Position numbers and translations under genes: made by a program
Assembly: GCF_002088975.1 (NCBI RefSeq)
Contig: NZ_NCST01000061.1
Span: forward strand, 174,967-238,966
From: Henriciella aquimarina
GTDB lineage: Bacteria > Pseudomonadota > Alphaproteobacteria > Caulobacterales > Hyphomonadaceae
DNA length: 64,000 bases
Direction: 5' to 3'
The notes under the pieces: generated by a model
Seen by the model: the letters and a program-made list of their open reading frames with translations, nothing else
Databases searched by the model: none
What the model was told of the DNA's origin: nothing
Shown: positions 17,792-26,864 of the stretch, in pieces
Position numbering within the stretch: the stretch's first letter is position 1
Layout: the number at the start of each line of letters is the position of its first letter

Positions 17792-18862
17792 ATGAGATCA
17801 ATAATCGCAATGGCCGCGCTTTGCGTCGTAGCGGCCTGTTCGACACCGGGGATCGACTATGCTGCGCGCCTTGTGCCCCCGAATACCGCCGCTGTGGAAA
17901 CGCGAAGCGTGGATGTCGGCCGCTTCGACGGCCCCGCGGGCAACTGGTATGAAGGCCGCTTCGAGGCCATGCTGGCCAATGCCACGTTCGACGGTGAGCC
18001 CTGGTTCCGGATTGCCCGTTATAGCGACGGCACAGTCCCCGAAGGGCAACGCGCAGGCATTTATGAAGGCGTGATCGACATCACCGAGTATGAGGCTGAG
18101 GAGTACACCCAGACGGTCAAGAAATGTGTTGAATGGGATGGCATCTTCGATTGCGAGCATCGCGAGGACGTCGAGGAAATCTGCCTGCGTGAGGAGGTCG
18201 AGGTCGCCGTATCGCCGAGGCTGGTTGAGTATGGCACCGGCGAGATCCTCTTCCGGGCGACCTATTACGGTCATTCCTCGCATGAAAGCTGCGACGAAAC
18301 CTACTGGCACGGGCGTCGCGGGCGACGCCATGACGGCCATTACAGCTACGGCCTGTTCGGCGGTGTGCAACCGCCCCAGGACATGGTGATCGATGCGCTG
18401 GCCGACACCCTCCACCAGGTCCGCGTCGATATCGCGCCGCGAAACACAACGCTGAAGGCTGAGTTCATCGACGAAGCCATCGACCCGGTCGTGCGCGCGG
18501 ATCCGCGCTTTGAGCAGGCAGTGAAAGCCGGGCGCGATACGCCGAATGCGTCCTGTATGGTGTGGCGGGATTTGCGCGTGGCCTATCCGGATGCCCCGGC
18601 GGTGACGCATAATCTCGGGGCCTGTTACGAGTCCGCAGGGGACTATCTCGGCGCTCACACGCTTTATGCCGAGGCGGCCGAACAGTCCTCGGCCATCAGT
18701 GGGGCGGGCCAGCCGGACAAAGCCTTCCGCAAGGCGCTGGCGCGTATGTCATCCTATCGATCGGGGCTTCAATTGCTTAACCGGCTCACGGGTGAAGAGG
18801 CCGGCTGGGAGCAGTTTCCGGACATCAGGACAAGCCCGGAAAGCGATGGTGTCGGAAGCTAG
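17792..18862 (+). CDS. predicted lipoprotein with C-terminal TPR-like region
   Basis: 356 residues, unrecognised. A signal sequence ends in VAAC (Cys16), so it is probably a lipoprotein. GGGAGGGACG precedes the ATG at 17792. The middle is acidic with several Cys (KKCVEWDGIFDCEHREDVEE, then ICLREE) and a His/Arg/Gly stretch, WHGRRGRRHDGHYSYG. Residues about 270-325 (CMVWRDLRVAYPDAPAVTHN and GACYESAGDYLGAHTLYAEA) read like tetratricopeptide repeats. This suggests an envelope protein-interaction role. Confidence 0.7.
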   Translation: MRSIIAMAALCVVAACSTPGIDYAARLVPPNTAAVETRSVDVGRFDGPAGNWYEGRFEAMLANATFDGEPWFRIARYSDGTVPEGQRAGIYEGVIDITEYEAEEYTQTVKKCVEWDGIFDCEHREDVEEICLREEVEVAVSPRLVEYGTGEILFRATYYGHSSHESCDETYWHGRRGRRHDGHYSYGLFGGVQPPQDMVIDALADTLHQVRVDIAPRNTTLKAEFIDEAIDPVVRADPRFEQAVKAGRDTPNASCMVWRDLRVAYPDAPAVTHNLGACYESAGDYLGAHTLYAEAAEQSSAISGAGQPDKAFRKALARMSSYRSGLQLLNRLTGEEAGWEQFPDIRTSPESDGVGS

Positions 18863-18865
18863 GGG

Positions 18866-18964
18866 CTACCAGGCCCAAGCCATGCCATGCATCGCATAAC
18901 CAGCCGCGACGGCAACGAGAAAACAGGCGGTAATGATCGAGACCTTGTGGGCGATCTTGGTCAT
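18866..18964 (-). CDS. small single-helix membrane protein (32 aa)
   Basis: A 32-codon frame beginning MTKIAHKVSIITACFLVAVA and ending MHGMAWAW. It has a basic N-terminus and one hydrophobic helix. AGGAAGG sits 8 nt before the ATG, which is the main argument that it is translated. It ends 4 bp from the stop of the convergent lipoprotein gene. No homologue is known to me. Confidence 0.45.
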   Translation of the reverse strand: MTKIAHKVSIITACFLVAVAAGYAMHGMAWAW

Positions 18965-19040
18965 GGCAGCATCCTTCCTAGCTCTTGCGGGGTAGCCCTT
19001 CCGGGCAATTCCCATGCCGACATGAACGCAGGACAACGGA

Positions 19041-19217
19041 TCACCGTTCCCGTTTTTTCGCCTCAATCGCCTTTCTGAGCTTTTCCTGTTCGGTCGCCTC
19101 AGCCTGTTTCTGTGCCTTCGTACGGCCGAATTTCGCCCGGTTCTCAGACGCTTGTTGCGCCTTGTCGGCCCGCGCTTTCGCCTTGCGGGCCTTGTTCAGA
19201 TTGATGGGCTCGGCCAT
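19041..19217 (-). CDS. DUF4169 family protein
   Basis: 58-residue, highly charged protein beginning MAEPINLNKARKAKARADKA and containing ENRAKFGRTKAQK, the signature of the alphaproteobacterial DUF4169 family. Predicted to be mostly helix with no membrane segment. It starts 12 bp after the stop of the upstream 98-aa gene and is probably translated from the same message. Function unknown. Confidence 0.8.
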   Translation of the reverse strand: MAEPINLNKARKAKARADKAQQASENRAKFGRTKAQKQAEATEQEKLRKAIEAKKRER

Positions 19218-19229
19218 GGCGGAGCGCCC

Positions 19230-19526
19230 TTACTCCTGATGATTTGCGCGCCATTGTTCCATGGCGAGCGAGATCGCGAAGGTTTCGCGGTATTTCGGGC
19301 TGGAGGCTGGCCGCGGGGCCCGCGCAGATGTCAGCGCCATGATCTCGGCGAGCTTGTTGTGAGCCGCCCCCGACTGGCCGGCACCGATATAGGCATGCAG
19401 CTCGACCAGAGCCGAGGAGAGCGGGTCATGCGCCCGGATGACGAAATAGGGTTCGTCGTCACCCAGCTTGGAAATGACGTCGAATTCGGACGGATTGGAC
19501 TTCGAGCCGATGGGCGCGTTGGACAT
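19230..19526 (-). CDS. conserved hypothetical protein (98 aa)
   Basis: Soluble protein including EPYFVIRAHDPLSSALVELH and a C-terminal EQWRANHQE. This layout is common in small alphaproteobacterial hypotheticals encoded next to DUF4169 genes. I recognise no catalytic motif. AAAGG lies 9 nt before the ATG. It forms a two-gene unit with the DUF4169 gene. Confidence 0.68.
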   Translation of the reverse strand: MSNAPIGSKSNPSEFDVISKLGDDEPYFVIRAHDPLSSALVELHAYIGAGQSGAAHNKLAEIMALTSARAPRPASSPKYRETFAISLAMEQWRANHQE

Positions 19527-19607
19527 GGAGCTGGCCTTTCGAATCAGTGGCGTTTCTGACCGTCAGCCTAGGCAAAGGCGGGCTTTGCGTCACCTGCGGG
19601 AGACCAC

Positions 19608-21248
19608 TTAGTGGCCGGCGCCGAACACACCCGTGCGCACCGAATAATCCACCGCGAGCGCGTAGTCTGGATCATCGTCGGAATCGACCATCAGCTGGCC
19701 GGCCCGGTTCAGCAGCTTGTGGCAGTCACGCGAGAGGTGGCGCAGCCTGAGCGTCTTGCCAAGGGCCTCGTACTTGGCCGCGAGATCCTCGATGGCCTGC
19801 AGGGCCGACTGATCGACCACGCGTGAGCGCATGAAGTCGACAATGACGATGTCAGGATCGGTTTCCGGGTGGAAGAGTTCTGCGAACCCATCCGTCGAGC
19901 CGAAGAAGAGCGGGCCCTCGATCTCATAGACATGCGCGCCCGGTGTGCGCACCGAGTCGCGCTCGATGATGCGGATACGCTTGGCATTGTTCCAGGCATA
20001 GGCGAGCGCCGAGACGATCACGCCGACGACAACCGCCGTCGCGAGATCATAGGCAACGGTGACACCGGTCACGAGCACGATGACGAGCGCATCGGTGAGC
20101 GGAATACGCGTCATGATGCGCAGGCTGTTCCAGGCAAAGGTGCCGATCACCACCATGAACATGACACCGACCAGGGCGGCGAGCGGGATCTGCTCGATCA
20201 GGCTGGAGCCGATCAGGATGAAGGCGAGCAGGAAGAGGGCGGCCGACAGGCCCGAGAGCCGCGTGCGCCCTCCCGATTTCACATTGATCATGGACTGGCC
20301 AATCATGGCGCAGCCGCCCATGCCGCCGAAGAAGCCGGTGACGACATTCGCCGCGCCTTGGGCGATGCATTCCTGGCTCGCGCCGCCGCGCCTGTTCGTC
20401 ATTTCGCCGACCAGGTTCAGTGTCAGCAGACTCTCGATCAGGCCGATGGCCGCAAGGATCAGGGCATAGGGGAAGATGATTTCCAGCGTCTCGATATTGA
20501 GCGGCACCATCGGCACATGGAAGCTAGGCAGGCCGCCTTCGATCGAGGCGAGATCGCCGACGCGCGGCACGTCGAGGCCGAGCGTGATCACGATGATGGC
20601 AACGATGGCGATGCCTGCGAGCGGGGCCGGGACGGCCCGGGTGAGTTTCGGCATCGCCCAGATGATCGCCATGGTCAGCGCGACGAGGCCGAGCATCATG
20701 TAAAGCGGCAGGCCACTCATCCATTCACCGCCCGCCATACCATGGCCGGAGGCTTCGGCCGTGCCGGGCACCTGGAACTGGGTCAACTGGGCGAGAAAGA
20801 TGACGATGGCGAGCCCGTTGACGAAGCCGAGCATGACCGGGTGGGGTACCAGCCGGATGAACTTGCCCAAGCGGAAGACCCCCGCGCCAAGCTGCAGGAT
20901 GCCCATGAGAACGACGGTTGCGAACAGGTATTCCACGCCGTGCTGGGCCACCAGCGCCACCATGACCACCGCCAAGGCGCCCGTCGCGCCCGAGATCATG
21001 CCCGGCCGCCCGCCAAAGGCTGCGGTGATCAGGCCGACAATGAAGGCGGCGTAGAGCCCGACCAGCGGATGAACACCGGCCACAAAAGCGAAGGCAACAG
21101 CTTCCGGGACAAGCGCGAGCGCAACGGTCAGCCCCGCCAGAAGCTCGGTCTTGATCCGGCTTGGCGTGAACTTGGCGAGGTTGGATTGCGAAAAATTTTG
21201 CGCGCCAAGGCGGTCAGCGAAAGCTGAGAAGGTGGATTTGCTTGTCAC
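19608..21248 (-). CDS. SulP family anion transporter with STAS domain
   Basis: 546-residue inner-membrane permease. The SulP core (about 30-410) includes GLTVALALVPEAVAFAFVAG near the first helix and TNRRGGASQECIAQGAANVV, the conserved loop. A cytoplasmic STAS domain follows (about 430-530: VYEIEGPLFFGSTDGFAELF, then RSRVVDQSALQAIEDL). Members carry sulfate or bicarbonate; the bacterial BicA/YchM subset is hard to separate by eye. Translation starts at a GTG with no strong ribosome site. No sulfate-assimilation gene is nearby. Confidence 0.9.
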   Translation of the reverse strand: MTSKSTFSAFADRLGAQNFSQSNLAKFTPSRIKTELLAGLTVALALVPEAVAFAFVAGVHPLVGLYAAFIVGLITAAFGGRPGMISGATGALAVVMVALVAQHGVEYLFATVVLMGILQLGAGVFRLGKFIRLVPHPVMLGFVNGLAIVIFLAQLTQFQVPGTAEASGHGMAGGEWMSGLPLYMMLGLVALTMAIIWAMPKLTRAVPAPLAGIAIVAIIVITLGLDVPRVGDLASIEGGLPSFHVPMVPLNIETLEIIFPYALILAAIGLIESLLTLNLVGEMTNRRGGASQECIAQGAANVVTGFFGGMGGCAMIGQSMINVKSGGRTRLSGLSAALFLLAFILIGSSLIEQIPLAALVGVMFMVVIGTFAWNSLRIMTRIPLTDALVIVLVTGVTVAYDLATAVVVGVIVSALAYAWNNAKRIRIIERDSVRTPGAHVYEIEGPLFFGSTDGFAELFHPETDPDIVIVDFMRSRVVDQSALQAIEDLAAKYEALGKTLRLRHLSRDCHKLLNRAGQLMVDSDDDPDYALAVDYSVRTGVFGAGH

Positions 21249-21398
21249 GGGAAAGGCTCAGTCTTGTTGGCTGTTAGTCTTCGCAAGCCCCTATGACGGC
21301 CTTCATGGTGCGGCGCAACATGAAGAGTGAAGAAATATGTGTGACGGGCGCTAGCCGGCCAGATTGACGTCTGGGAGACCACGCCGGATAAATCCGGT

Positions 21399-21761
21399 AT
21401 GAAAACGGAGTTGCTCTCAGGCATCCCTGTCGCATTTGCGGATCAGGATGGCCCGGCCCTCAAACAGGAGGCCGACGCCATGACGCTGATGGGCGACATG
21501 TACGCAACTGGAGCAGACTGGATCGCTATTCCGGTGGAGCGGCTGCACCCTGAGATGGTGGACCTGCGGACGCGCCAGTTCGGTCTCTTCCTCCAGAAAT
21601 TCATGAACTATCACGTCAGGGTCGCCATCCTCGGCGACATCGAGGCGCTGGCTGCATCCAGCAAGCCAATGGCCGACTTCATTCGCGAGTCCAATCGCGG
21701 CAAGCACGTCCTGTTCATCTCCGACCAGGACGCGCTCGCTGCGAAGCTTTCCGCCGGCTAG
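21399..21761 (+). CDS. DUF4180 family protein
   Basis: 120-residue protein matching DUF4180: IAIPVERLHPEMVDLRTRQF, FLQKFMNYHVRVAILGDIE and DFIRESNRGKHVLF are the family's conserved blocks. The role is unknown; members are small soluble proteins. It is convergent with fumC, the stops being 7 bp apart. Confidence 0.85.
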   Translation: MKTELLSGIPVAFADQDGPALKQEADAMTLMGDMYATGADWIAIPVERLHPEMVDLRTRQFGLFLQKFMNYHVRVAILGDIEALAASSKPMADFIRESNRGKHVLFISDQDALAAKLSAG

Positions 21762-21768
21762 GCCGCCA

Positions 21769-23178
21769 TCAGCCCGGCGAGATCATTTTCTCCGGGCGTA
21801 CGATGGCGTCGAAATCCTCGGCCGGGATGCCGTCCTTCACGGCTTCCTCGCGCAGCGTGGTGCCGTTCTGATGGGCTGTCTTGGCGATCTTGGCCGCGCG
21901 GTCGTAGCCGTACTTTTCCTTCAGCGGCGTGACCAGCATCAGTGAGTTCTTCAGGCCGCGCTCGATGTTCTCGAGGCGCGGCTCGATGCCGACGACGCAA
22001 TTGTCGGTGAAGCTGACGGCGGCGTCGGCCAGAAGGCGCGTCGACTGCAGGAAGTTGTAGGCCATCATCGGGTTGTAGACATTCAGCTCGAAATGACCCT
22101 GGCTGCCGGCGAAACCGATAGCGGCATTGTTGCCGTGAATGTGTGCGCAGACCTGGGTCAGGGCTTCGCACTGGGTCGGGTTGACCTTGCCCGGCATGAT
22201 GGAGCTGCCCGGCTCATTCTCCGGCAGGGCCAACTCGCCAAGGCCCGACCGCGGACCGGAGCCGAGGAAGCGGATATCGTTGGCGATCTTGAAGCAGGCC
22301 ATGGCGACGGTGTTGATCGCGCCATGTGTCATGACCATTGCGTCGTGGGCGGCCAGCGCCTCGAATTTGTTTGGCGCCGTCTTGAAGTCGAGGCCGGTTA
22401 TGTCGGCAATCTTCTTGGCGACCATTTCGTCGAAGCCGGCCGGGGAGGCGAGGCCCGTGCCGACGGCGGTGCCGCCCTGGGCAAGCTCCATCAGCTTGGG
22501 CAGCGTCATCTCGATGCGCTCGATGCCGTTGGCGAGCTGCTGGGCATAGCCGGAGAATTCCTGGCCGAGCGTGACGGGCGTGGCGTCCTGGGTGTGGGTG
22601 CGCCCGATCTTGATGATGTCAGCCCAGCTTTCCGCCTTGGCGTGGAGGGCTTCCTGCAGCTTCTTCAGCGCCGGGACGAGCCGGTCGGTGACCTCTTCCG
22701 CGCAGGCGATGTGCATCGCGGTCGGGAAGGTGTCGTTTGAGCTTTGGCTCATATTGCAGTGGTCGTTCGGGTGAACCGGGGTCTTCGTGCCCATTTCGCC
22801 GCCGAGCAGTTCGATGGCGCGGTTCGCGATCACTTCGTTGGCGTTCATGTTGGACTGCGTGCCCGAGCCGGTCTGCCAGACCACAAGCGGGAAATGCTCA
22901 TCCAGCTTGCCGGTAATCACCTCGTCGGCAGCCTGGATGATGGCATTGCCGAGTTTCTCGTCCAGCTTGCCCAGTTCCATATTCGTCTGGGCGGCGGCCT
23001 TCTTGACGATGCCGAGGGCACGCACGATCGGTGCGGGCTGCTTTTCCCAGCCGATCTTGAAGTTGCCGAGACTGCGTTGCGCCTGCGCACCCCAATACTT
23101 TTCACCGGCGACTTCGATCTCGCCCATCGTATCGGTTTCAGTGCGCGGCTTCGGCTCCTTGTCGCCAAAAATGCCCAT
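21769..23178 (-). CDS. fumC: class II fumarate hydratase
   Basis: Iron-independent TCA-cycle fumarase that interconverts fumarate and malate. The 469-residue length is normal. It has the superfamily signature [15 protein letters not shown], the substrate segment [19 protein letters not shown] and [13 protein letters not shown]. The start [20 protein letters not shown] fits family members with a short extra N-terminus. Confidence 0.95.
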   Translation of the reverse strand: MGIFGDKEPKPRTETDTMGEIEVAGEKYWGAQAQRSLGNFKIGWEKQPAPIVRALGIVKKAAAQTNMELGKLDEKLGNAIIQAADEVITGKLDEHFPLVVWQTGSGTQSNMNANEVIANRAIELLGGEMGTKTPVHPNDHCNMSQSSNDTFPTAMHIACAEEVTDRLVPALKKLQEALHAKAESWADIIKIGRTHTQDATPVTLGQEFSGYAQQLANGIERIEMTLPKLMELAQGGTAVGTGLASPAGFDEMVAKKIADITGLDFKTAPNKFEALAAHDAMVMTHGAINTVAMACFKIANDIRFLGSGPRSGLGELALPENEPGSSIMPGKVNPTQCEALTQVCAHIHGNNAAIGFAGSQGHFELNVYNPMMAYNFLQSTRLLADAAVSFTDNCVVGIEPRLENIERGLKNSLMLVTPLKEKYGYDRAAKIAKTAHQNGTTLREEAVKDGIPAEDFDAIVRPEKMISPG

Positions 23179-23286
23179 CGGGTGGCTCCTTCGTGTTCGG
23201 CAAATCCTGAGTGTCCCGCGCGCTTTAGCATGCAGGCCAGCGCGCGCAAATGCGCCAGACCGCGCATGTCGCAGGCGTGTAGACGA

Positions 23287-23718
23287 TTATTCGCTTTCGT
23301 CGCTGGGCTCGACCATGAGTGCGATCCTGGCGCGCCCGGTCATCTCGTCGGACGGCGGGGCGGAAACGTCCATGGAAAAGCGGTCTGCCGACAGGCCGTA
23401 CTCGGTCGTGATGGCGTCCTGAATGGTGGCGGTGCGCATATAGGCGATCTGGTCGCCCGGCACGGCGGAATAGGCGGTGATGTCCACCTCCGCGCCTTCG
23501 CAGAGCGTGTTTAGCTTCTCCACCGTCTCGAAGAGAATGCTCCTGGCCGCGTCGGTCAGGTCGGCGGCATCGGGATGAAAGCCGATATCGGTCTCCGCGC
23601 AGGTCTCCAGGTCGGAGCCGGCGTATTCAAAGCGGATCGGATCGGAGTCCTCGCTATTGCAAGCGACAAGCATGGACAGCATTCCCAGGGCCAGGATCGC
23701 CCCGTTACGTGCCTTCAT
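23287..23718 (-). CDS. OmpA-like domain lipoprotein
   Basis: 143 residues with a signal sequence ending LVAC (Cys20), so probably lipid-anchored. The remainder resembles a compact OmpA/MotB-type peptidoglycan-binding domain: an opening strand IGFHPDAADLTDAARSILFE, then a helix, VDITAYSAVPGD, and YMRTATIQDAITTEYGLSADR, in place of the usual NxxLSxxRA. The match is partial, so the domain call is tentative. GGGGG lies 6 nt before the ATG. Confidence 0.68.
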   Translation of the reverse strand: MKARNGAILALGMLSMLVACNSEDSDPIRFEYAGSDLETCAETDIGFHPDAADLTDAARSILFETVEKLNTLCEGAEVDITAYSAVPGDQIAYMRTATIQDAITTEYGLSADRFSMDVSAPPSDEMTGRARIALMVEPSDESE

Positions 23719-23856
23719 ATACGACCCCCGAATTTGCATTCCTCTCCTTTTCGCAACAAGACGAGGGGAAAGGCAAGCTGCGGCAGCACGTCGGCCTTGC
23801 CTCTGCGCCGACAGGTCTATGTATAGGCGCGGATGATCAGATACGAAGGCGCTGGA

Positions 23857-24912
23857 ATGGCCGAACCATTGAAGACAGGACAGGCAGACGTGCCACAGCA
23901 TGCCCCGGCGGGCCATCCGGCCGTGGCGCGCGGAAAGGTGGGCGTCCTGCTCGTCAATCTCGGCACCCCGGACGGCACCGATTACTGGTCGATGCGGCGC
24001 TATCTCTCCGAATTCCTGTCCGACCGGCGGGTAATCGAGCTGAACCCGCTCCTCTGGCAGCCGATCCTGCAGGGCCCGATCCTGACCTTCCGACCCTCCA
24101 AGTCGGGGGCGGCCTACAAGAAGGTCTGGATGGAAGAGGGCTCTCCGCTTCTTGTCTACACCAGGCGCCAGGCGGAAAAACTCGCCGCACGCATCGGCAG
24201 CGATGAGCTCCTGGTCGATTTCGCCATGACATATGGCAACCCCTCCATCGCCTCGAAGATCGAGCGGCTGAAGGATGAGGGTTGCGACCGCATCGCGATT
24301 GTCGCGCTCTATCCGCAATATTCGGCCACGACGACAGCCAGCGTGCATGACCGCGCTTTTGCCGCGCTCTCGAAACTCCGCTGGCAGCCGGCAGTGCGCA
24401 CCACCCCGCCTTTTTTCGATAAACCGGCCTATGTCGAGGCGCTGGCAGCCTCCATCAGCGAGCACCTGGCCGGTCTCGATTTTACGCCCGACAGAGTGCT
24501 GATGAGCTATCATGGCATTCCGAAAGCCTATTTCGACAAGGGCGACCCGTATCACTGCCACTGCCAGAAGACGACGCGGCTGGTCGCGGAAAAACTCGGC
24601 TGGTCGGACGGTTACGCGATGACCACTTTCCAGAGCCGGTTTGGCCCGCAGGAATGGCTGCAGCCCTATACCGACAAGACGCTGGAGGCGCTGCCGGGCG
24701 AAGGCGTGAAGAAGCTGGCCGTCGTCTCCCCGGCCTTCATCTCCGACTGTCTCGAGACGCTGGAGGAGCTCGCCATCCTGGGCCGCGAACAGTTCACCGA
24801 GGCCGGTGGCACGCATTATTCCGTCGTGCCGTGTCTCAATGACAGCGAACGTGCGGTCGACGTCATCGAGACGGTGGTGAAACGCGAACTTGCCGGCTGG
24901 GTGGCCGATTAG
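23857..24912 (+). CDS. hemH: ferrochelatase
   Basis: Inserts Fe2+ into protoporphyrin IX, the last step of haem synthesis. About 351 residues. Conserved are VLLVNLGTPDG, the PxxYxxxT-like LYPQYSATTTAS, the catalytic-His motif SYHGIPKAYFDKGD and the late FISDCLETLEE. I use the ATG at 23857, with AAGG 7 nt upstream; a start eight codons earlier is possible. Followed without gap by a RusA-like gene that starts one base after the stop. Confidence 0.93.
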   Translation: MAEPLKTGQADVPQHAPAGHPAVARGKVGVLLVNLGTPDGTDYWSMRRYLSEFLSDRRVIELNPLLWQPILQGPILTFRPSKSGAAYKKVWMEEGSPLLVYTRRQAEKLAARIGSDELLVDFAMTYGNPSIASKIERLKDEGCDRIAIVALYPQYSATTTASVHDRAFAALSKLRWQPAVRTTPPFFDKPAYVEALAASISEHLAGLDFTPDRVLMSYHGIPKAYFDKGDPYHCHCQKTTRLVAEKLGWSDGYAMTTFQSRFGPQEWLQPYTDKTLEALPGEGVKKLAVVSPAFISDCLETLEELAILGREQFTEAGGTHYSVVPCLNDSERAVDVIETVVKRELAGWVAD

Positions 24913-24913
24913 C

Positions 24914-25270
24914 GTGGATGGCTGGACGAAGAACGGCAAGGTTCGCGCGCGGATTACCGATGATGGCGCGCTGGAAGTGCGCTGCTTCGGGCTGACGACG
25001 CAGGCGAAGTATTACAAGCCGCTTCTGAGAGAGTTCTTCCGCAAGGATTTCACACGCCTGCGCCCCGGCCATGGCGATTATGCCGTCCATATCGTGATGG
25101 AATATACCGGCGATCCGCCCTGGATGGATCTCGACAATCTCGCCAAGGCCCTGCTCGACAGTGTGGTCGGCAATGTCTTCGTGGATGACCACCAGGTCGC
25201 CCGGCTTCTGGTCGAGCGTCGGGTGGGCGAGCGCGAGGGCATTTATATGCGCGTCGAAGCCATGGATTGA
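24914..25270 (+). CDS. RusA family crossover junction endodeoxyribonuclease-like protein
   Basis: 118-residue protein resembling RusA Holliday-junction resolvases. The key block is PPWMDLDNLAKALLDSVVGN, then VFVDDHQVARLLVERR; the Asp residues of MDLDN and DD match the metal-binding positions of the family. The GTG at 24914 follows the hemH stop by one base, implying translational coupling. No prophage gene surrounds it. Activity on four-way junctions is inferred from the family. Confidence 0.72.
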   Translation: MDGWTKNGKVRARITDDGALEVRCFGLTTQAKYYKPLLREFFRKDFTRLRPGHGDYAVHIVMEYTGDPPWMDLDNLAKALLDSVVGNVFVDDHQVARLLVERRVGEREGIYMRVEAMD

Positions 25271-25353
25271 ATTTTAACGGATTTTCTGAACCTGCTGGCA
25301 AGCTTCCCCGAAGGAGAGTATTTTCCTGCCCATAGCACGGGAGGGCTATTGCC

Positions 25354-25755
25354 ATGATGTCTCAGGAACTTCTCTATCTTTTCGGGTCCGTCGTGATCCT
25401 GCTGGTGCTGATCGCCGTTCAGGCGTCCAGCACCATTCTCGTCAACGGTCTGAAATGGGGTTTCAGCGCCCGCGATGTGCCGGCCAGGGAAGATGCGTTC
25501 AGCGGGCGGGCCAAACGCGCGCTGAACAACCATATCGAGGGCCTTCTCCTGTTCGGCTTCTCGATCCTGATGATCGAGGTATCGGACCTGAATTCCAGCC
25601 TGACAACGATGGGCGGGGCGCTCTATTTCTGGGCACGTCTGGCCTATGCCCCGGTCTACCTTATCGGGATACCGGTGCTGCGCACCCTGATCTGGGCGGT
25701 CAGCCTGATCGGGATCCTGATCGAGCTCTACGTCATCGCCGTCACAGGCTTCTAG
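25354..25755 (+). CDS. MAPEG family membrane protein
   Basis: 133-residue inner-membrane protein with four predicted helices. GRAKRALNNHIEGLLLFGFS is the MAPEG (eicosanoid and glutathione metabolism) signature. Bacterial members have uncertain function, some with glutathione-transferase activity. Convergent with the SET-domain gene, stops 6 bp apart. Confidence 0.88.
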   Translation: MMSQELLYLFGSVVILLVLIAVQASSTILVNGLKWGFSARDVPAREDAFSGRAKRALNNHIEGLLLFGFSILMIEVSDLNSSLTTMGGALYFWARLAYAPVYLIGIPVLRTLIWAVSLIGILIELYVIAVTGF

Positions 25756-25761
25756 GCCCCG

Positions 25762-26238
25762 TCAGGACAGATGAGGCGGGATACGGCCCTTGCCGGCGGC
25801 GCCATTGGTGTGCACCGGCGTGATGGCGTCGCTCACCAGCTGGCGCCCGAGCGGGCTGATCGAAGCCATCATGATGTGGGCCGTGGTGTCGAACTCGCGA
25901 TAGTCGCAGGTCAGCTCCTCGCCCGCCGGGATGTCTCTCAGCGCATAACCCGCATCGATCGAGGAGAAGTCCGTATTCGGGGTTTCGCTATGGTTCATGT
26001 AGCGGCCTTCATCGCCGTCCAGAATGCATACGCTTCGGTCATAGGGCGGAATGTAGGTGTAGCGCTTCAGAAAGTCCGAGAGCCGCTCGTCGGCATCGGA
26101 GAAGCTGTCGAGCGAGACCATCCGGTCGATGCGGGGATCGAAGCGCCAGATCAGCTGGCCGCGTCTGACAGGTTCACGGGAAAAAACGCCAAGACCCTCA
26201 ATATCCGAGGCGGCGAGGTAGCAGGGCACCAGCATCAT
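25762..26238 (-). CDS. SET domain-containing protein
   Basis: 158 residues, a nearly minimal SET domain of the protein-lysine methyltransferase superfamily. GLGVFSREPVRRGQLIW, YMNHSETPNTDF (the NHxxxPN element) and GEELTCDYREFD are all in place. No pre-SET region is present. Bacterial single-SET proteins mostly have unknown targets. I chose the ATG at 26238, with AGGAG 11 nt upstream; the frame extends further but with atypical sequence. Confidence 0.82.
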   Translation of the reverse strand: MMLVPCYLAASDIEGLGVFSREPVRRGQLIWRFDPRIDRMVSLDSFSDADERLSDFLKRYTYIPPYDRSVCILDGDEGRYMNHSETPNTDFSSIDAGYALRDIPAGEELTCDYREFDTTAHIMMASISPLGRQLVSDAITPVHTNGAAGKGRIPPHLS

Positions 26239-26403
26239 GGCCGGAAGGGCTCCTGAACAATCCGGGTCGCCGCCCGGAAGACGAATCAGGGTTTTGCCCG
26301 CGCTGGCGTCGCGCAATTACGCTAGATGCCCGCAATCGGGGATTATTCAAGTTAAATAATTGCAGAGCTTTTGATCGCGGTTAAACCGGGTCAGGCTGAC
26401 GGT

Positions 26404-26862
26404 TCAGAACCGCTTGAACGGTTTCGGGGCGGCGGTCGCCGTGGCCGTGGCGACCACCTTGCCGTCGGGGGCGAGGCAGCGGGCTTCGGAGAAGCACACC
26501 GTCTTGCCGAATTTCAGAATTTTCGCTTCCACCTTGGCCGGACCCACGAAGAGCGGGGCGAGGTAGGAGACCTTCATCTCGAGCGTCGGGGCCGTCATCG
26601 TCACATTGGAGGCGATGATGATGTTGGTCGAGATGGCTTCATCCAGCATGGCGGCGATAAACCCGCCCTGTATGGCGCCTGTCGGGTTGGCAAAGCTCTC
26701 ATCGGCGGTGAAATCCACGACGATGCGTTGCTCGTCCTGATGGACCTCGGCGAGCTGCATGCCGAGCGTGTCGGAGCAGGCAGGGCGCTTCTTCGAGTTG
26801 CGGAAGCGCGCCAGCATGTCGGCATCGCTCAGGCGTGGCTTGTCTTCGCTGGAATCCGCCAA
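26404..26862 (-). CDS. PaaI-like hotdog thioesterase
   Basis: 152-residue hotdog-fold protein, likely hydrolysing an acyl- or aryl-CoA thioester. The hallmark GAIQGGFIAAMLDEA (with the catalytic Asp/Glu region) is followed by LEMKVSYLAPLFVGPAKVEA. The frame begins at TTG, 2 bp after the sspB stop, so translation is probably coupled; an ATG 15 codons in (26817) is an alternative start. Substrate not deducible. Confidence 0.82.
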   Translation of the reverse strand: MADSSEDKPRLSDADMLARFRNSKKRPACSDTLGMQLAEVHQDEQRIVVDFTADESFANPTGAIQGGFIAAMLDEAISTNIIIASNVTMTAPTLEMKVSYLAPLFVGPAKVEAKILKFGKTVCFSEARCLAPDGKVVATATATAAPKPFKRF

Positions 26863-26864
26863 GG

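Noticed and set aside
23719..24939. Extension of the OmpA-like lipoprotein frame to 550 residues
   Set aside because: The upstream part is antisense to hemH; the ATG at 23718 starts a proper lipoprotein signal.
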